Shown one piece after another: positions 23,350-36,600 of a stretch of 64,000 nucleotides of DNA (position 1 is its first letter; each line of letters begins with the position of its first letter). Location: assembly GCA_947683425.1 (NCBI GenBank), contig CANTUQ010000043.1, forward strand, positions 13,892,501-13,956,500. Reading direction: 5' to 3'. The stretch is from Excoecaria cochinchinensis. Its lineage: Eukaryota > Streptophyta > Magnoliopsida > Malpighiales > Euphorbiaceae. The notes under the pieces are model-generated. The model saw only the letters and a program-made list of their open reading frames with translations, was not told the DNA's origin and did no database searches. The position numbers and the translations under genes were made by a program.

Positions 23350-24468
23350 ATATGCCTATAATATGCTTTTAGTATTTTTTTTTATTTGCATATATTATTA
23401 TTAAAATTTAAAAGTAATTTAAAAATATTAATATTTAAAAATATATTATAAGATTAAAAGTTGATTCAATAATTTAAAAATCTATCGATCAATCCGGTGT
23501 TAAAAAGGTGAATTTTAACTCGCAAAAACTAATTCAATCTGAATATGTCCAACCCGATCTATTTGACACGTATATGTTAAAATAAAAAGTTTAAAGGCAC
23601 AAAACACTAATATAATAAAAGTTGAGAAACTCAGTAGAGAGAAAACGTTATAGTTCAAGACCTTGAAAATGATTTTTCCCTATCGAATATAAAGATACAA
23701 TTTTAGAACTATGTAGCTATTCTTCGAAAATGTGTAGTTGTAAAATATACTTCCAACTTCTTAACATATTGGTCTTTTGTCATATCGATGTCCTATAGAT
23801 ATAGTATAACAAATTCAAAACAGAAAGGGTATTTGGTACGAGCATTACAGTGAATGCAGTTTGAAAAGCGAAATGAATGTCAACTTGTCTCATGGACTCA
23901 GAAGTTAGAGATTCGATCATTAATGTACCATTTTCTTTTAAAAATTATCATGCTAAAAATAAAGGAAACATATAAATCCAGTTGGCATTTTGATTGTCCA
24001 TTCTAGTAGCTTTCATAATTTTGCTAAGCAAGTATGCCTACATTCTAGCAGCTTTGATAATTTTGCTAAGCAAATATGCCTACAACTTTTGGAGAAGTTG
24101 ACTGTTCTGCTTATCTAATCCAAAGAAAAAATGACAGCACAATATTTATGCATACTGTTCATTCAAAACACAGCTATCCCTGCAGGAAATTGCCAATGCC
24201 CTACGACTTGAAGAGGTGGAAACTTGTAGCTTCACTCATCCAGGAAACATGGTATAAACAATGTTGAACTCAGCAAAATTGAATTGGATTTGGATAGACC
24301 CCAAACTTAAAATGTTGGTCAATCAGTCCAATACTATTACAATAAACAGAGATCAATGTCCAAAAAGAAAAAATAACTGCAAAGAAACTGCCTCTTACTT
24401 CTTTTCCATGACTCAAAAAACTCAAATGAAAAATGACTGATGATTATTATATTTAAATGTCTAGTCAT
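23350..24468. other. AT-rich spacer and probable PIG-N 3' UTR
   Basis: No gene seen up to the PIG-N stop. A 42-bp direct tandem duplication lies at 24001-24042 and 24043-24084. The 3' UTR should occupy the part next to 24468; I could not choose a polyadenylation site with confidence. Confidence 0.6.
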
Positions 24469-24633
24469 TTATGCTGCTTTCCTACAGGATGATCTATCAG
24501 ATCCAATTCGGATGTTTTTTGTGTACACGTTTGTGAGGGCAAAAAGTAACAGCACAAATACAACTTGAGCACTCATAATTCCAAAATGACTAATGCTGTT
24601 ACCAATTTCCATCCAGCTCCCTGTATTTCGGAC
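24469..24633 (-). CDS. PIGN: PIG-N exon 18 (stop codon)
   Basis: Encodes VRNTGSWMEIGNSISHFG, a final membrane span (VVFVLLLFALTNVY) and a short basic tail to TAA. Acceptor CAAACAG. Confidence 0.94.
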   Translation of the reverse strand, partial: VRNTGSWMEIGNSISHFGIMSAQVVFVLLLFALTNVYTKNIRIGSDRSSCRKAA

Positions 24634-27600
24634 CTGTTTGCCATGGGAAATACAAGAAAAGTAAGATTTCAAGAAAGAAATCAAAACACTAGCTTTTTTA
24701 ATCCTAAAATCCTATTATCCAGATCAGTGAGGTTCACAGAAATAAATGAATGACTAGCAATAATTGTTTGAGTTTCTCAGAGACTGAATTCTTTCCTTTC
24801 TGTTAATGATATAATATGCTGGATGATAGAAAAATAACAGTGTGTGTGTGTGTGTGTATGTATTGTGTACTGTAACAAGCTGGCAACATGTAATCTTTTT
24901 TCAGGTCTAAAATGAAGATCCACAACAACAGGCACTAGATTAGATCAATAATATCATCTGAGCAGTAAGATAATCATACCAGGAAGAAGAAATGGATAGT
25001 CATCACGTCTGAAAATAAGATGACAAGAAAATAACATCCCAACCGAGGAACATGAAGTAGTTTAGTTATTGCACTGAAAACACATCTGCATTGATCAATG
25101 AAAATAACAATTAACCCTTTCATCTCAACCAAAATATAATGTAGTTTAGTTACTGCACTGAAAACACATTTGCATTGATCAATGAAAATAACAATTAACC
25201 CTTTTCATCTCAACCAAAATATAATGATATGGAGAAAATAACCAAGAAATTTAGCCATTGTATCTTAATTCTGTGCGAACAAATAACAATAGCATTTAGA
25301 TTGAGCTTTCCTTAGATTCCAAGCTGAAGGAAGATCCGGAAATTTCCATTTTTTAAAAACTCTAAAGAGCAAAATTATTTCATGGGCAAGTAGGTAAACA
25401 AGTCCTGGGCATTAGTTGGTGATAAAAGATTCGGGTATTACAGAAACTAACTTCGAAAAAAAAAAGAAGAAGAAAAAGAAAGAAAGAAAGAAAGAAAAAG
25501 AAAAAGATTGCAGTTCAGCAGCTTTAGTATATATATAAAAGCAGACAATATCTTTAAAGGATTAAATTACTACTACTCAATTGGGAAGAACTTTAGAATC
25601 CTTGCAAGCCAGATTCAAGAATCATTGGCAATAAAAAAAATTAGCTGCAGAGTTTTGCAGCATTGTCAATGCCATTACCATGCTATTCATGTTTTTTCTC
25701 CAAGCACTCTCTTAAGTTCAATATTCTTTATCTGGCTCTCATATGGCTTTCACCAAATAACAAACAATTTTCCACTTAAAATTCGTTGGTCTCCCATCAT
25801 GTAATTAATTTCCATTTGTCATATGAACTGCACATAAAGAGATCTCCGCTTGTTGCTAAATGATGATAACAAGTTGTAGCAAGAGATCAGACAAAATGGA
25901 AAATTAGCTGAATATGACGTAGTTAAACTCCAGTGTTTTCAGAAGCCGAAATAAGTACAGCCAAAGAATTCACAATCTGATCCCTAACCAATTGAAAGCT
26001 TGACTTTAACTGACAAAATCTAAATGAAAACTCAGTTAGCTGATGCTAAATGATTGTTAGTTGTCATCAATATATTATAGGGAGAACACCATGATGCACA
26101 AGAAAGCCAAAGCACGTAATATTCCTAGATTATGCGAGTGAACAAATGTTATCTTCAATACAAAATATTACAAAACAGGAAAAAGAGCTTTCAAAAACAC
26201 CATTTTATCTATCTTGTGAAGAGCTGTCACACACATAAGTACTCACATGACAAGCATGAATGGGATGAATAGCTTGAAAATAAGAAGAGCTGCCATCAGA
26301 AAAGGCTGCATATGGAAGACACAAAATATAAGTTGGTTAACAGAACCAATCATTCAAGGCTTAACCCATTATGTATGTCAAACTTACACTAAAGACAGTA
26401 ATGAAGCGATAGACAGATGAAATCTCAAAGCTTGCAATACTTGCAAAGTTCCCCGTTCCAAAGAAAGCAACATTGAATAAAACCATCTGAAACAAGCCAC
26501 CATATCCATAGACCGCTTAGACAATTAATAAGCCACCATATGTGATAAATGTGCAAAATCATTCAATTTCATGCAATCACATGATAACATTCAAGGGTCA
26601 GTGCATTAATGCACCTCTTAAAACATGGGATGTAGCTCCCTTTGATTTCCTCCATTCTTCAGTTTATTTCAAGTTTTTCTTGATATAGTACACTTGTTTT
26701 TGAACACAGGAACCAAATTAGATCACTACAGAAACTCTCTTGAAGTTGAAATCCTAATTACTCTCAATTTTGTGAAAAGCAGATAACTTCACTAGTCCAA
26801 ATGAAATCCTCCAACTAAACAAAATCCCAGTTCAAGTTGCCAAATACTGAAGTCTAGCTTCAAACTTGGGTTATGATTGATGAGACTATACTAGTCAATT
26901 AACAAAAATATCTAAAAAAAAAAAAAATTCTTCAACATGCCCACATCATGCCTCATCTTAGCTGGCAAAGAAGAGATAGAAAGGAAAAAATAAGGCAAAC
27001 AGAAAACAAAAGGATAACACTTACAAAAATTAATGGTATTCTCACATCAGAAAGCTGCAAGCATCTGTCATTTTCAAAGATAGAATGTTCCTCCATGTTT
27101 CTAATGAAGGCTGATGATTTCTCCACCTTAGTTAAGTGGACAAGTGTATTTTCAAATAGTATCCATGCCACAAGTACAAGAAAAAGTGCACCATAGAAGA
27201 CAGCTTCGTATCTGCATAAATTTTATGAAAAGGCACCAAAATGAAAGGAATAGTAAAAAAGTAAGTGTACCATACAATTGTGCATGCCCATGAAATTATT
27301 AAATAAGCATTATAGTCCAAAATCATAGATACCCAATAGATAGAAGAAGGAATGTTGGTGCAAAGCCAAGAAATATCGAAGTAAGTCGGGATAATAGGCC
27401 ATTTTCTGAGAAAAGTGGAAGAACCATCGAGAAACCTACAACCATACAATTACGTAAGGTGTTGACAAGCAAATGAAGCAATAATGCAAGGAACTCTTTG
27501 ACGAAACATGCTTTTCTAGTTGCTAAGCTAAAAGGAAAAGGCAAAACACATCCTAAGACTCCTGAATTTTTTAAGTTTTGGCTACTAAGCCCCTATATAT

Positions 27601-30600
27601 TTATCTTATCAAATTGAGTCCCTGTACTTCTACTTTTTGTTTATTAAGCCCTTGCTTTTTCCCTTTTGAGTGTTGAAAGATTAAATTTTTCACCCCAAAA
27701 CTTATTTTTCTTTTTTAGGAGAAACTACTTTCTCATAAATCACTTTGCAAAAACTTTAATATTATTTTCTTGAAGTCTATTCCTTACTAGATGAATTTAA
27801 AATAATTAATAACCAAATATGATAAAGTTACAAAAAAAATAAAAAATAAAAATAATAATAATAATAATAATGAAGAAATTTAGAAGAGTGTAATTTCTTA
27901 TCTTTGCATTAACACATAACAGCTATTTATACAAGAATTAGGTCAGTAAAGTCAAAAAATAACAGCTCCTAAATTATCTCCTAAATCTGCTCCTACAGCT
28001 AATATTATCTACCATTTTCAACATAACAGCTAATGTTAACAGCTGACTAACAATATTCAACACTCCCCCTCAAGTTGGTGCAAAAATATTACACATACCT
28101 AACTTGCAGACTATGATGTGAAAAGTTCAACTATTGAGTTCTTTTGTGAAATTATCAGCTAGCTGTCTATCTGATTTTACATGATATAAACTCAAGATGC
28201 TTTTAGTCAACTTTTCTTTGATGAAATGTCGATCAATTTCAATGTGCTTCGTCCAGTCATGTTGAACAGGATTATGAGCTATACTGATGGCGGCTTTATT
28301 GTCACAATATAAGGATAGTTTTCTTCTCTCAGATAGTCTCAATTTTTCTAATAGCTTTCTCAGCCAAAGAAGTTCACAAACACTTTGAGCCATAGTCCTG
28401 TATTCTGCTTCAGCACTCGATCTTGCAACCACACTTTGCTTCTTACTTCTCCAAGTAACTAAGTTTCCTCCTACAAGAGTACAATATTCTGATGTAGATC
28501 GTCTGTCATTTAAAGATCCAGGCCAATTTGCATCTGTAAAAGCTTCTATGTGGAGGTGACCACATTTGGAGAAAAGAAGACCCTTTCCTGGGGCAGACTT
28601 CAAATACCGCAAAATTCGAAAGACAGCTTGCATGTGAGAGTCTCGTGGATCATGCATAAATTGACTTACCAAGCTCACTGAGTAGGCTATGTCTGGCCTA
28701 GTATGTGAGAGATAAATGAGTCTCCCAACTAACTTTTGATATCTCCCTTTATCCACTGGCTTTCCAACTTCTACTTGTAGCTTGCGATTGCTCTCAATAG
28801 GCGTGTCTACCGGTTTGCATCCTAGCATACCAGTCTCATCCAATAGATCCAAGATGTATTTTCTCTGAGAAATGAAGATTCTTTTAGTTGATCTGGCAAC
28901 TTCAATTCTCAAGAAATATCGTAACTCTCGAAGATCCTTTATCTCAAATTCTTGAGCTAAAAGTTTCTTCAGGCGAACCATTTCTTCTTTATCATCCCCT
29001 GTCATCACTATGTCATCAACATAAACTATGAAAAGAGTGATTTTACCCTTGGAGTGTCTCATAAAGAGGGTATGATCAGCATTTCTCTGTTAATAACAAA
29101 AAAAAATCATGGCTTTGCTGAATCTGTCAAACTAAACTCTCGGAAATTGTTTCAATCCATACAAGGCTTTCTTCAGTCTGCACACCTTCCTTTTAGTTCT
29201 TTCATCATCAAAACCAGGAGGTATATAAACCTCTTCTTCTAAGTATCCATGGAGGAATGCATTCTTCCCATCAAATTACTGCAAATCCCAATCCAAATTA
29301 ACTGCACAATATAACAAGATTCTGATTGAATTCATTTTGGCAACAGGTGCAAATGTCTCCTGATAGTCAACTCCGTAAGTCTGAGTGAATCCATTTGCCA
29401 CTAGTCTGGCTTTAAATCTTTCAACCGAACCGTCAGCTTTGGGTTTTATTGTGAATACCCACTTACAATCAACTAACTTCTTGTTTGGAGAGTCAACAAG
29501 TTCCCAGGTTTCATTTTTTGAGAAAGCCTTCATTTCTTCTACCCTAACTTCTCGCCACTTTGGATCCGTGATACCTTTTCTCCAATCCTGTGGAATAGAC
29601 ATAGAGGAAAGAGACAAGGCAAAGGCTTTATAGGAAAGAGACAGATAATCATAAGAGACAAAGTTAGAAATTGAATGTTTTGTACAAGACCTGACTCCTT
29701 TTCTTTGAGCAATGGGCAAATTTAAATCAAGATCAGAAGATGACTCACTCGAAGATTCTGGCAATGTAGAATGCATGATAGCTTCTTCAGGCCTATTTTT
29801 CCTCGAGTATCTCAACAAATCAGGTCTATCTAAACGACCAACAACATTCTGCTCCCCCTGAACATCAACAATATTATCCTCCTGAACAAAATCATGAGTC
29901 ACCACAGGTTCATTTATCACCACTTCTTCACTACTCTCCCCCTGAAGAAGTAATTGAGTAATGCCAAAATAAGGCTCAGACTCCCTAAAGGTAACATCCA
30001 TACTGACACAAAATTTCCTAGATGGTGGGTGATAACACTTGTATCCCTTTTGAGTTGAAGAATACTATCACCCTTATATCCCTTTTAAGTTGAAGAATAC
30101 ACAATGAACACACATTTTAGTGCTTTCGGATCTAATTTCCCAGCATTCCTAGTATGGACAAAGCGCACACACCCAAAAAATTTTGGTGAAACAGTATAGT
30201 GAGTTTTTTCAGTTAAAACCTCTAAAAGAGTCCTAAAGTTAAGAGCTTTAAGAGGCATTCTATTAATAAGATAGGCAGCTATCAGTATTGCATTCCCCCA
30301 ATATGGCTTTGGAATATTCATAGTAAACATAAGAAATCTAGCAACTTCCAGCAGATGCCTATTTTTCCTTTCAGCTACTACATTTTGAGCACTAGTATAA
30401 AGACAACTAGTTTAGTGAATGATCCCTTGAGACTCTAAATAAGTTCCAAATCTACTATCCATGTATTCTGTCATATTATCAGTTCTTAAAACTTTTATTT
30501 TAGCATCAAACTGGGTGTGAACCATTTTATGAAAAGATTGAAAACAGGAGAAAACCTCACTTTTTGTTTTAATCAAATACACCCAAGTCATTCTGGTGAA

Positions 30601-33600
30601 ACAATCAATAAAAGTAAAAAACCATCGATTTCCAGTCAAAGAGGGTGTCTGTGTGGGTCTCCAAACATCAGAATGAACAAACATAAAAGGAACAGCGGTT
30701 TTACTATCACTTAAAGGATAAGAATTTTTTGTATGTTTAGCATACTTACAAGCATCACAGGATAAAGACTCAAACCGATTTTTAAAAAATAAACTGGGAT
30801 ATAATTTTTCTAAAACAAAAAAAGATGAATGTCCTAATCTCCTATGCCATTGTATTATTTCCTGATTGACATCCTTATGTCTTCCAAACAAAGCTAAGCC
30901 TTGATAGTGGTCCATCATGTATAAGCCATCATGCTCTCTGCCACTACCAATATTATTTCCTGATTGACATCCTTATGTCTTCCAAACAAAGCTAAGCCTT
31001 GATAGTGGTCCATCATGTATAAGCCATCAAGCTCTCTGCCACTACCAATCTTCTTCCCTATTTGAAGGTCCTGAAAGATACAATAATCAGGAAAGAATTC
31101 AACTTTACAATTCAGAGATTTAGTAATAGCACTGACAGATAAAAGATTGATAGGAAATTGAAGAACATGAAGAACAGAAGACAACTTAATATTTGGAGTA
31201 CAGACAATGGAACCTGTCCCAGAAATAGGAGTAAATGACCCATCACCCTGACATATTCTCGTTTTAGACAAGGAGAGTAGTTAAGAAAGCTTTCAGAAGT
31301 GCCTGTCATATGTCTATTCGCACCAGAATCAATAATCCAAGAGTTATGATGAGCAAGTGTGTTACCTGTTTGGACGGAGTGCGCGGTAGCACTGGATGAA
31401 AGATTGAACTGTGACATAAGGCGTCTGAAATGTTGAACTTCTTCAGAGGAGAGACTTTCGACTGGGGCTGTCTCCTTAGATGATTCAACTACTTCTAACA
31501 TATTTGCTTGAGCCCTAGTTGGATTGGCTCTTTCCCCCACGGCCTCTAGTAGGTCTCCCGTGTAACTTCCAGCAAGTTTCTTTTGTATGCCTTAGTTTCC
31601 CATAGTATTCACAGTGCACACGATCTTGATTAGAAGAAACACCTTTCGACTGCTCTTGAGTGAAATGGACCATTAAACCCAACTTTTTAGCTGGTGCAGT
31701 GCATAGCATGGCACCTCTTCTGATCTCTTCCTGCTGGATATAAGAGTGTGTCTCTTCAAGAGATGAAAAGGGAGATATACCAATGACTTGAACTCTTAAT
31801 TGGTCAAATTCAGAATTCAAACAAGCCAAAAAAATATACACTCGCTCTTTTTCAATCATATTTTGGATTAATATAGCATCATCAGCACACTTAGCTTGAA
31901 AATTCTGATAATAATCCAATTCCTGCCATAAACTGCTCAATTCAGAAAAATAATCCGTAACAGTAAGCTCAACTTGTTTTGTGTCATGAATTTTGTTCCC
32001 AAGCTCAAAAATCCGAGCATCATTTCCCATACGAGAATAAGTATTTTTTGCAGCCTTCCATTTCTTCTCTGCAGTGTCGAGTAGTAAATACTGTATGAAA
32101 ATTTTAGGGTGCATAGAATTTAAAAGCCAAGACATAACCAAAGAGTTATCAGAGTCCCATTGGCTAAAAATAGGGTCAGTAACAAGTGGTGGTTTTTTAT
32201 CTCCAGTAATATACCCTTCTAATCTTCTAGCCTTAATAGCTAATAAGCATGATCTAGACTAGGCTAAATAGGTATTACTTCCATCTAATTTAATTGGGCT
32301 AATTTGACCATCATTAGCCATATAAAATTTCTCAACTTACTTAATTTCAATTTCTGATGACATAATGGGAGATTAAAAAACACTATGAATAGTGGAGCAG
32401 TAGAGGACAGAACCTGGTCAAAGAAGTTCAAAAGAAAGACAACTTCAGAACTAACCGAAGAAGGTCTGGTTAGAGTCGGAAAGAGCCGGCGACTTAATCG
32501 GAGCAAAAATCAGTGACCGCAGGCGGCCAAAGGACGGTTCACGCGCTTCACGCGTCGGCGAGTGAACAGTGCACAGATTTGAATAATCAGCGCGTGCACT
32601 CACACGCAGAGTCTGATGGCGCCGGAAATTAGAGTACCGGCCGAACTTGGCCTGGCGCTTCCTCCAGTAGGTGCGGTGTCGTCGGCAGAGGGACGGAACA
32701 GTGTCCGTTTTTACAGCTGCCAAGAAACGCCAAAAACGAAGTGCTTCAGCGGCACGTGTACCCACACGCGTGGTCGGAAGGCGCCGGAAACCTGGACACT
32801 GGCTGAAAATTGCCTGAGTTTCCTTTCGGTGGGACGGTGTCGTTTAGGGAGGGAGTTAATTCACCTCTTGAATTTTGTCCAAAGGTCCAGTATACTGGAA
32901 TTCTGAAAAAACACTTACTGCAAGAAGATAACTCAACCTTCAATGGCAGTAATGCTCTGACACCATGAAGAAATTTAGAAGAGTGTAATTTCTTATCTTT
33001 GCATTAACACATAACAGGTATTTATACAAGAATTAGGTCAGTAAACTCAAAAAATAGCAGCTCCTAAATTATCTTCTAAATCTGCTCCTACAGCTAATAT
33101 CATCTACCATTTTCAACATAACAGTTAATGTTAACAGCTGACTAACAATATTCAACAAGTAATAATAATAATATTAATTTAGGAAAAATTTTAAAGTTAT
33201 TTTGGATTTTAGTGTTATTCGGAAAATGAATTTTGATATATTTTAAATGTTCAGTCATTAAAATATTCAAAAGCGTAAAGTTGAATTTTGATGGCAGAAA
33301 ATATTATATTGCACTAAATTTTACAAATGGCTATTTAGAAAACTCTAAAATTTTGATAGTAACTTTTTTCAAGACATGTAGAACAATTGATTTGTTTTTC
33401 ACATATTTATTTTCACATATAATATTTTAAATTCATCTAATAAGCCTTTGGGCTTTGTTGGCAGTTTTAAATATTTTAATGTCTGAAAAATTATCAATGA
33501 TCAAAATTCACTTTCCTAGTAATATTAAAGGCTAAAGGTGTATTTTTGACCCTAATGTTTTCCCAAATATGCAAGTTTGCCCCTAACATTTATTTTGGAG

Positions 33601-36600
33601 CAAATTTGCCTCTAACGTTTGTAAAATGAGAGATTTTTGCCACTGCTATCAATTGCCGTTAACTTTAACCGTTAATACGTTAGTTGACCGCTAGTAAGAC
33701 ATGTGTCACGAATCTATTGGACACGTGAATCAAACGTTTGGCTAATAAAGGTATATTTTTGTTCTTGACGTTTTTTCAAACGTGCAAATTTGCCCCTAAC
33801 GTTTGTAAAATAATAAATTTTTGCCCTTACCGTCAATTACCGGTAACTTTAACTGTTAATACGTTAGTTGACCGTTAACGGTGGGAGCAAAAACCTCCCA
33901 TTTTGCAAACGTTAGGGGCAGGTTTTCCTTAAAATAAACATTATGAGCAAATTTATACATTTGGAGAAACGTTAAAAGCAAAAATACACCTTTCACCAAT
34001 ATTAAAATTCAAAGTAACTCTTAATTTTTTTCCTAAGCTAAATTTATTTGTGTTTATCATATTTATTTTGCTTATTAATTATTTTAATCCATCTAATAAG
34101 AAGTATACATAAACAAAATAATATTAAACCTTGTACGAAGTGATTTACAAAAATAACTAAATAAATAAACTATCACGAAAAAAGAATTTGGGTGAAAATA
34201 TATAATTTTGAAAACTTAAGGGAAAACAAAGGGCTCAATAAACGAAAACAAAAGAACAAGTGCTTAATGTGACAAAATAAATGTATAGGGGCTTAATAGC
34301 CATAACTCAATAAGTTCAGGGTTTCAGAATGTGTTTTTCCAAACGAAATGTAATTGGTGATCATGGGTTTAATATCCAAATCCTCAATCTCAAAAGAATG
34401 TCAATTGAAAAAAATAAGCGGAAAAAAAAAAAGCCAAAGCTTCATGTGTTTTTCTATTTTATCTAATTTTTGTAATCTTTTCAAATTAACCCAAGCTATG
34501 ACATTGATGATAATTTTGGTCAGTCTATCAAACATAAATTGAAATAAATTTGTGAAGTATGCTTCAAATGGCAAAAGAAATATGATTTATGTTAGTAGGT
34601 AGCAAGTAAATAGTAGGTAGCAGTAATAGTTGAATTTGTAACAATCTTTTGCGTATAAATGTCTGTAATTACTAAGAAATGATAGAGAAAAAATACGGGA
34701 TGATTTCTCACATGGTATCAAAGCCTTAGGCTCTTCTGGGAATTTTCTGGGAATTTTTTGGTCTCTGTTCTTCCTCTTCATCGGGTGAGGAGTCTGCTCC
34801 CCTTTGGGTCACTAGCTCCGGTGACCGGTTTGCTTCACCACCCACTTCGGGAGCTGCGCAGATGGAATTCCGGCCTACTCACGAAGTCCGGTGATCATCC
34901 GGACGGCGAGTGGACCTAACGCGCCGTTTGAAGATTCGCTTGCGTTTCCATTTTCGGTTGAAGCTTCTGTCAGCCTTGGGTCACCGGATCCGGTGACTGG
35001 TTTGCCTCACCGCCATCACAGGAAGAACCGCCTCCTCCATTTCAGCCTGTACACGTTTTCCGGCGACCATCCGTCCAGCGAGTAGTCTACACGCGCCGCC
35101 ACAAAGTCTGCACTATTCCTCACGCGCCGGCGCGTGGGAGTGCGTCCGGCGTCCAACGGTCTTCCGATTCCGTCTCCGACGTCGCCTGGCCATTTCCGGT
35201 CAGATCCCGGTGCCTTCTTGCCGTGGTTCCCTCTCCCTGTGGTAGTTGGTTCCTTTTTGAGCGTCTGTCCAACGAGATTGGAGGACAACTCTTTGGGTGG
35301 AGGGAAGGCAGCTCTTCTAGTCTTAACGTCGGTATTACGGGAGCTGAAGGAATTGTCTACAACTAGCTCGGATTTGTTTTCTTCACATAGGTTCTGTCCC
35401 TTACCTATTTAGTTGCTGTGTATGTTGTTATTTGTGTGTTTTGGCATTTGAAGTGTTAGTTAATGTTGAGGTGCTGCTACAATTAAGGGTTGGTTGCTTG
35501 GTTTGCTCTTTGAATATTTGTGAGGTGATATTAAGCGGCTTTTTAGTTGGATTATTCTTTGTTGGCGGGTGCTATTGTCAACAGTACTTGTGTATTGGTT
35601 TGCTCTTTGAATATTTGTGAGGTGATATTCTTTTTCACTCGGTATTATTTAATATGAGTTGGAACAAAAATATTACCTGCTATTATTGCCATAAACTTGG
35701 TCATATAAAAAGGTTTTGTAGAAAATTACATAACCAAAAGCCCAAATTAGCAAACATGGCTACGACTAGCACCTCTGGAAAGTATGTTATGATTTCTGCA
35801 GATGAGTATGCAAAATTTATCCAGTATCAGAATTCTTTGAAAATGTCTTCCACCACAACTATTACTGGGGTAAAGAATCCAAATACATGTCTTTTTTCTT
35901 CCTCATCTCAGTGGGTTATTGATTCTGGTGCTACAGATCATATGACAGGCAATCGAAATGTATTTTCTACTTGTCAGTCTCATGCATCTTCTTCTACAGT
36001 TACAATGGCAGATGGATCACTCTCTCACGTAAACGGTTTTGGTACGGTAAACCTAACTTCGTCAATTTCTATGGGTTCAGTTCTACATATACCGAAGCTT
36101 GCTTTTAACTTGGTTTCTGTAAGTAAACTTACACGTGATCTTAATTGTTGTATTTCCTTCTTTCCTGATCACTGTGTCTTTCAAGATCTTGTAACGAAAC
36201 AAATCATTGGTAAAGGTTACGTCTCAGGAGGTCTTTATATTCTTGATAGAAAAATACCAAGGCCAGTTGCTTGTTCTAGTGTTTTGTCTCATTTTGAAGC
36301 ACACTGTCGGTTGGGACATCCTTCTTTGCCAACTCTGAAGAAACTTTGTCCTCAATTTTCTGATGTTTCTTCTCTTGATTGTGAGTCATGTCAGTATGCT
36401 AAGCACCACCGTGGCTCTTTGAGTCCTCGGATTAATAAACGAGCCGATTCTGCATTTGAATTGGTTCATTCAGATGTTTGGGGACCATGTTCTGTGACAG
36501 CCAAACCTGGGTTCAAGTATTTTGTAACATTTGTGGATGATTTCTCTCGTCTAACTCGGGCATATTTTATGAAAAGTCGGTCTGAATTATTCACTCATTT

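Larger units (their letters stand above)
27871..33157 (-). mobile_element. Ty1/copia element D, defective
   Basis: Two 192-bp LTRs with about six differences, TGTTGAATATTG...TTTCTTCA in its own sense. It has a primer binding site and a polypurine tract (GAGGGGGAG). Flanks AATAA and AGTAA inside an AAT microsatellite are a near-perfect target duplication. It lies in the same orientation as PIG-N. Confidence 0.92.
27540..34340. mobile_element. Foldback/TIR element split by copia D and a MITE
   Basis: 27540-about 27865 and 34008-34340 are imperfect inverted copies: GGCAAAACACATCCT at the left end, and the inverse of GGAAAAACACATTCT at the right. Internal blocks such as ACTAAGCCCCTATA and AATAATTAATAA also match in inverted order. 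The left arm resumes after copia D (33158-about 33220). Without the two insertions the element is about 1.0-1.1 kb. No transposase frame is seen. Flanks AAAGGAAAA and AAACGAAAT may be an eroded 9-bp duplication. Confidence 0.7.

Noticed and set aside
27132..27449. 105-codon minus-strand frame as a coding exon
   Set aside because: Alternate frame across exons 13 and 14; the PIG-N frame with correct splice phases explains this region.
32616..33100. Open frames in the GC-rich zone at 32450-32950
   Set aside because: The zone is the leader of copia D; similar frames occur in the E, F and G leaders through GC content.
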